Below, in pieces: positions 60,961 through 64,000 of a stretch of DNA of 64,000 nt (position 1 is the first letter of the stretch; the number at the start of each line of letters is the position of its first letter). The position numbers and the translations under genes are program-made. The notes under the pieces were generated by a model, which was not told where the DNA came from, searched no databases, and was given only the letters and a program-made list of their open reading frames with translations. The DNA comes from Strigamia acuminata (Eukaryota > Arthropoda > Chilopoda > Geophilomorpha > Linotaeniidae): the NCBI GenBank assembly GCA_949358305.1, contig OX442315.1, forward strand, positions 16,704,427 through 16,768,426. The letters are read 5' to 3'.

Positions 60961-63640
60961 CCTGCTTTTCCTTAGTTATTTCGTTTTTGACAAAGATAAA
61001 TTTGATGTTAGGTGCTTTTTTAATTATCGAACAAGACAGCAAAGCTCTATTAGTTGGTGGGCTTAACCGATATGTGTTTTCTTTTTTAAATCGAACTCAT
61101 TTAGATCGCTTGAAAGATTGGTAACAATTTTGTACCTTACGAGCGTGTAGGAAACGTTTTTGTATGTTACAAACTGTTCGTGGCTCGTCTGTAGTTAAAT
61201 TTTCACAAGCTAAAACCCATTCATTTTACAAAAACAGAAGATTTGTTTAGAAACCTCAACCGAGAAAACAGAGACAGCAATGTCTTTAAAGCGAATATTT
61301 TAGGAAATAAAGTATGCTTTCCAATCGATTTTCAATTGACACACAATAACACGACCACACATGATTCACCAAGTTCAAACACGATCAGGATTACATCAAG
61401 TGTTCTTGTTCTTAGCAGCGTGTGTAAACAATTCCCAGAGGCCCCTTCAGTAGCGGCCCTTATTTTTATGACAGCCAAGCCCCAATTCGTCAAGTTCTTG
61501 TGGCCTCACGCGTTGCCCGCTTTCAAAGATTAATGGAGAGCTCGCACAGCCGCTGTCCCTCGGTGATTAATGAGAGTCAGGACCTCAAATATTGGCCAAA
61601 TTACATGCAACACGTCGCCCTCATGCTCCTTACTTTCGCAATCAACTATCACTCTTGTATATCACGCACTAATTGCCATCACAAACAACGTCTCTCGAGT
61701 TTCAACCCACTGTCCTTAACAGCAACAAAAATTTTAACGTTACCTGTTAATCTATAATTCAACGGTTAAGAGTTAATTAATTTTATAAAGAAAAAATTAG
61801 CGTAATTTCTTAATTTTGATTGACAACACATGCAATATGGAAAGAATTCATCTTCAACTTAAACATTTTTATCTTTCTGTCAACGTTGAATAGGAAAAGA
61901 TTAGAAGAATTTCTGATAGAGTTTTATTAAAATATAATTTGTAAAATTACTGGTGCGCACAAAGCGTATAGTATTCCATGAATGCAGCGTGGTATTATAC
62001 GCAACCGAGTAGAAAACGGATCAAAGTAAAGACGTAACATTATTCGTTTTACATCGAGAGAAAAAGAAAGAAAGAAGAAAGAAAAAAAAATCTGTCGTGT
62101 TTTGATAAGGAAGAAAATAATTTCCGGTCCATCTTGTTAATATTAAAACGCGAATGTATCAAGGGCGCAGGCGCAAAAGGGAAGCTCAAAGTAAAAAGGA
62201 GAGTCTGGTGCTTTAAGATAATCGTGAACGAGGTCGAAGGGATGAGAGTGAAGAATGCAAAGGCCAAAAGCACAGTCCCAGATGGTAAGGAATGAACGCT
62301 TGCCACTCAGATCAGACATGAAATATTCAACGCTCGAGGATCAGTCCACATTTATTTCGGCAAAAAAAGATTGAAAATTCGAAAACGCCAACAATAATTC
62401 GCTTTGAATTTTCCAAGACCACGTGCGGGCTTTTCATTCTTTGCTCGCCACTTTTCTTTTCACACATTTTATTCCGGAGAAATGGAAATGGACAAGAGGC
62501 ACGTAAAATAAATTTCGCACTTGCAAAAATTGCATTTCTTTACAGAACAAAGGCATTAAGATAGCGAAAGAAAAACAGACGCCAATTCAAACAGTCCAAC
62601 AGCATCACCTTTCCTTTCCACATGTTCATCTTGCGAGGTTTTCTTTTTTATGTTTCTCAAGCGAACCAAAAACCTACGGGGCAAAAGGAGTTACAATTGC
62701 TCAGGCGGAAGAAACACGTTCCCTAGTATCCCATAAACACGGAGAAAAACAGAAAAAGGCAAAAAGCGAGAGGAGAGCCGTAACCATCAACTGGGCTGCA
62801 CCTGGTCTTGAGATGATGTCACGAAACAACATAAATTCTATTTTTCAACACTGCTTTTACGCTACAATGCTTTACAAAAAATAAAAAAAACATTAATTGC
62901 AAAATAAAAAAAAATAATTTAAAAAAAAAATTTTTTTCTCGGTGCTTTGTAATTAAATTAAATGTAAAATTGGATTAAAAACGTGAAGAAAAAATTAGAA
63001 ATAAACAGTTGCAGAACTAGATGTTCATTAGGGAATGGAAATCAACATGATTCCAGTAATCAGATTTAGCCATTAAGATTGGAAATCACATCTTTGGTTT
63101 TACGTTTTCTGTAATTACATCAAAAGTAATAGTGCGACGTCGTAAAAAATTAAAAACAGATAAACCGTTAACTTACCTAATTCAATTAATGGTTTAGTTT
63201 GCTCTAATTGCTGTAGCACACCTTCTTCAAACCATCAAACAAAAATTTAATTATCCTAAAATTATGGCTCTACCCATTCGAAAATGCATTGGGTTTCACA
63301 AAAAAAGCATTTTGTAATACGTTTGTGCATGCTATTGGTTTGCAAATGTTTCCAACGTAAACAAAAAGATTTTTGTTCTTCACATTCAAATTGCAACTGT
63401 CGAATCGGGTCTAAATTCACTCTCCCAATCATTCTTGTAAAACAAGGCAAGTTTCTTAAAAATTACAAGTTTTTTTTGTTGAGGTTAAAAAAAACATAAC
63501 TTTTATGTTTCTTGCGGCAAATTTGCATGAAAAATAGGTACTGCATATGTAAGCGAAGACAAGACATTTGGCAATATGTCATCATGCTAGTACTCGTACT
63601 TGTATAAAAGCTCGAGGCAAACTAGTTCAATTTGTAGCCA
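60961..63640. other. AT-rich right part of the window
   Basis: No gene was supported. It contains repeat fragment C (63272-63322). A minus-strand consensus donor at 63177 is preceded by a short open frame. Confidence 0.5.
63272..63322. mobile_element. Fragment C of the same repeat family
   Basis: AAATGCATTGGGTTTCAC followed by AGCATTTTGTAATAC (63282-63320) matches the reverse complement of element B at about 41890-41930 with few differences. Only part of the element is recognisable. Confidence 0.55.
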
Positions 63641-63892
63641 ATGAACGACAACAGCAAGAAAATGAGTCCTCAGTCGAAGCCACGTGAGAACAAAGAAATA
63701 GATCCCCAGGGAGAAACGAAACCCACCTTGCCCTCTAACGACGTTAGATGGAACAAACTCTCAACTTCTATCACCAATAGGGGACGCGCCCCTTTTACCA
63801 ATAGACGCTCGTCTTCTTTCCATTTTCCATCTTGCACCGTTTCGATTTCCTTTGACTCCCGTTCCTTCCTGTTCTTGCCCACTCTGTCCTAA
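63603..63892 (+). CDS. Candidate small gene behind a TATA-like promoter
   Basis: TATAAAAG (63603-63610) is followed 26 bp later by an initiator-like TCAATTT (A at 63629) and then an ATG at 63641. The ATG opens an 83-codon frame to the TAA at 63890-63892. The product begins MNDNSKKMSPQSKPRENKE, is hydrophilic at first and Ser/Phe-rich later, and resembles no family I know. The combination of core promoter elements and frame is suggestive only; the frame could also be a 5' part that is spliced. Confidence 0.2.
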
Positions 63893-64000
63893 TAAAGTCG
63901 AGGCCCGACCGCCATCTGATTAGAACCACTATTTTCTCATGTGAACGTGACTCAAAGAAACGGTCGAATTCGAGCGTCGCAGCCTCGTGTTCGTCTCATT

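Overview
This is animal nuclear DNA: AT-rich, full of simple repeats and short inverted-repeat elements, and containing one recognisable multi-exon gene with GT-AG introns. The gene is a CELF3-6/Bruno-3-type RNA-binding protein, conserved across animals. Intron sizes and the protein suggest an invertebrate, probably arthropod-like. The species cannot be named from the sequence.

Layout. Positions 1-6840 are the 3' flank and 3' UTR side of the CELF gene. They hold a fold-back element (266-500), a 57-bp tandem duplication (616-729), a possible last exon of an unknown + strand gene (1086-1240) and a group of palindromes resembling RFX X-boxes (5883-6643). Positions 6841-31510 carry ten coding exons of the CELF gene on the minus strand: nine lie within 6841-13138, and one 49-bp exon lies at 31462-31510 beyond an 18.3-kb intron. 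The ten exons join in frame into 373 codons plus a stop, encoding RRM2, the divergent linker, RRM3 and the family C-terminus. RRM1 was not found and is probably beyond the right edge. A 200-N assembly gap is at 22950-23149.

Positions 31511-64000 read as upstream intron or promoter territory of the same gene. AT-rich stretches alternate with CpG-richer blocks (about 32580-34860, 39900-41150, 43800-43900, 48100-49100, 51080-51640, 54540-56520). One block ends in a strong minus-strand splice donor at 55991. It would supply an in-frame ATG directly to the 49-bp exon, which itself begins with ATG. That arrangement predicts an RRM1-less isoform from an internal promoter. Several blocks carry X-box-like palindromes, three of them beside a CACGTG palindrome.

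Apart from the CELF gene, no complete second protein-coding gene could be supported. Most long open frames look like chance. I found no tRNA, rRNA or CRISPR array.
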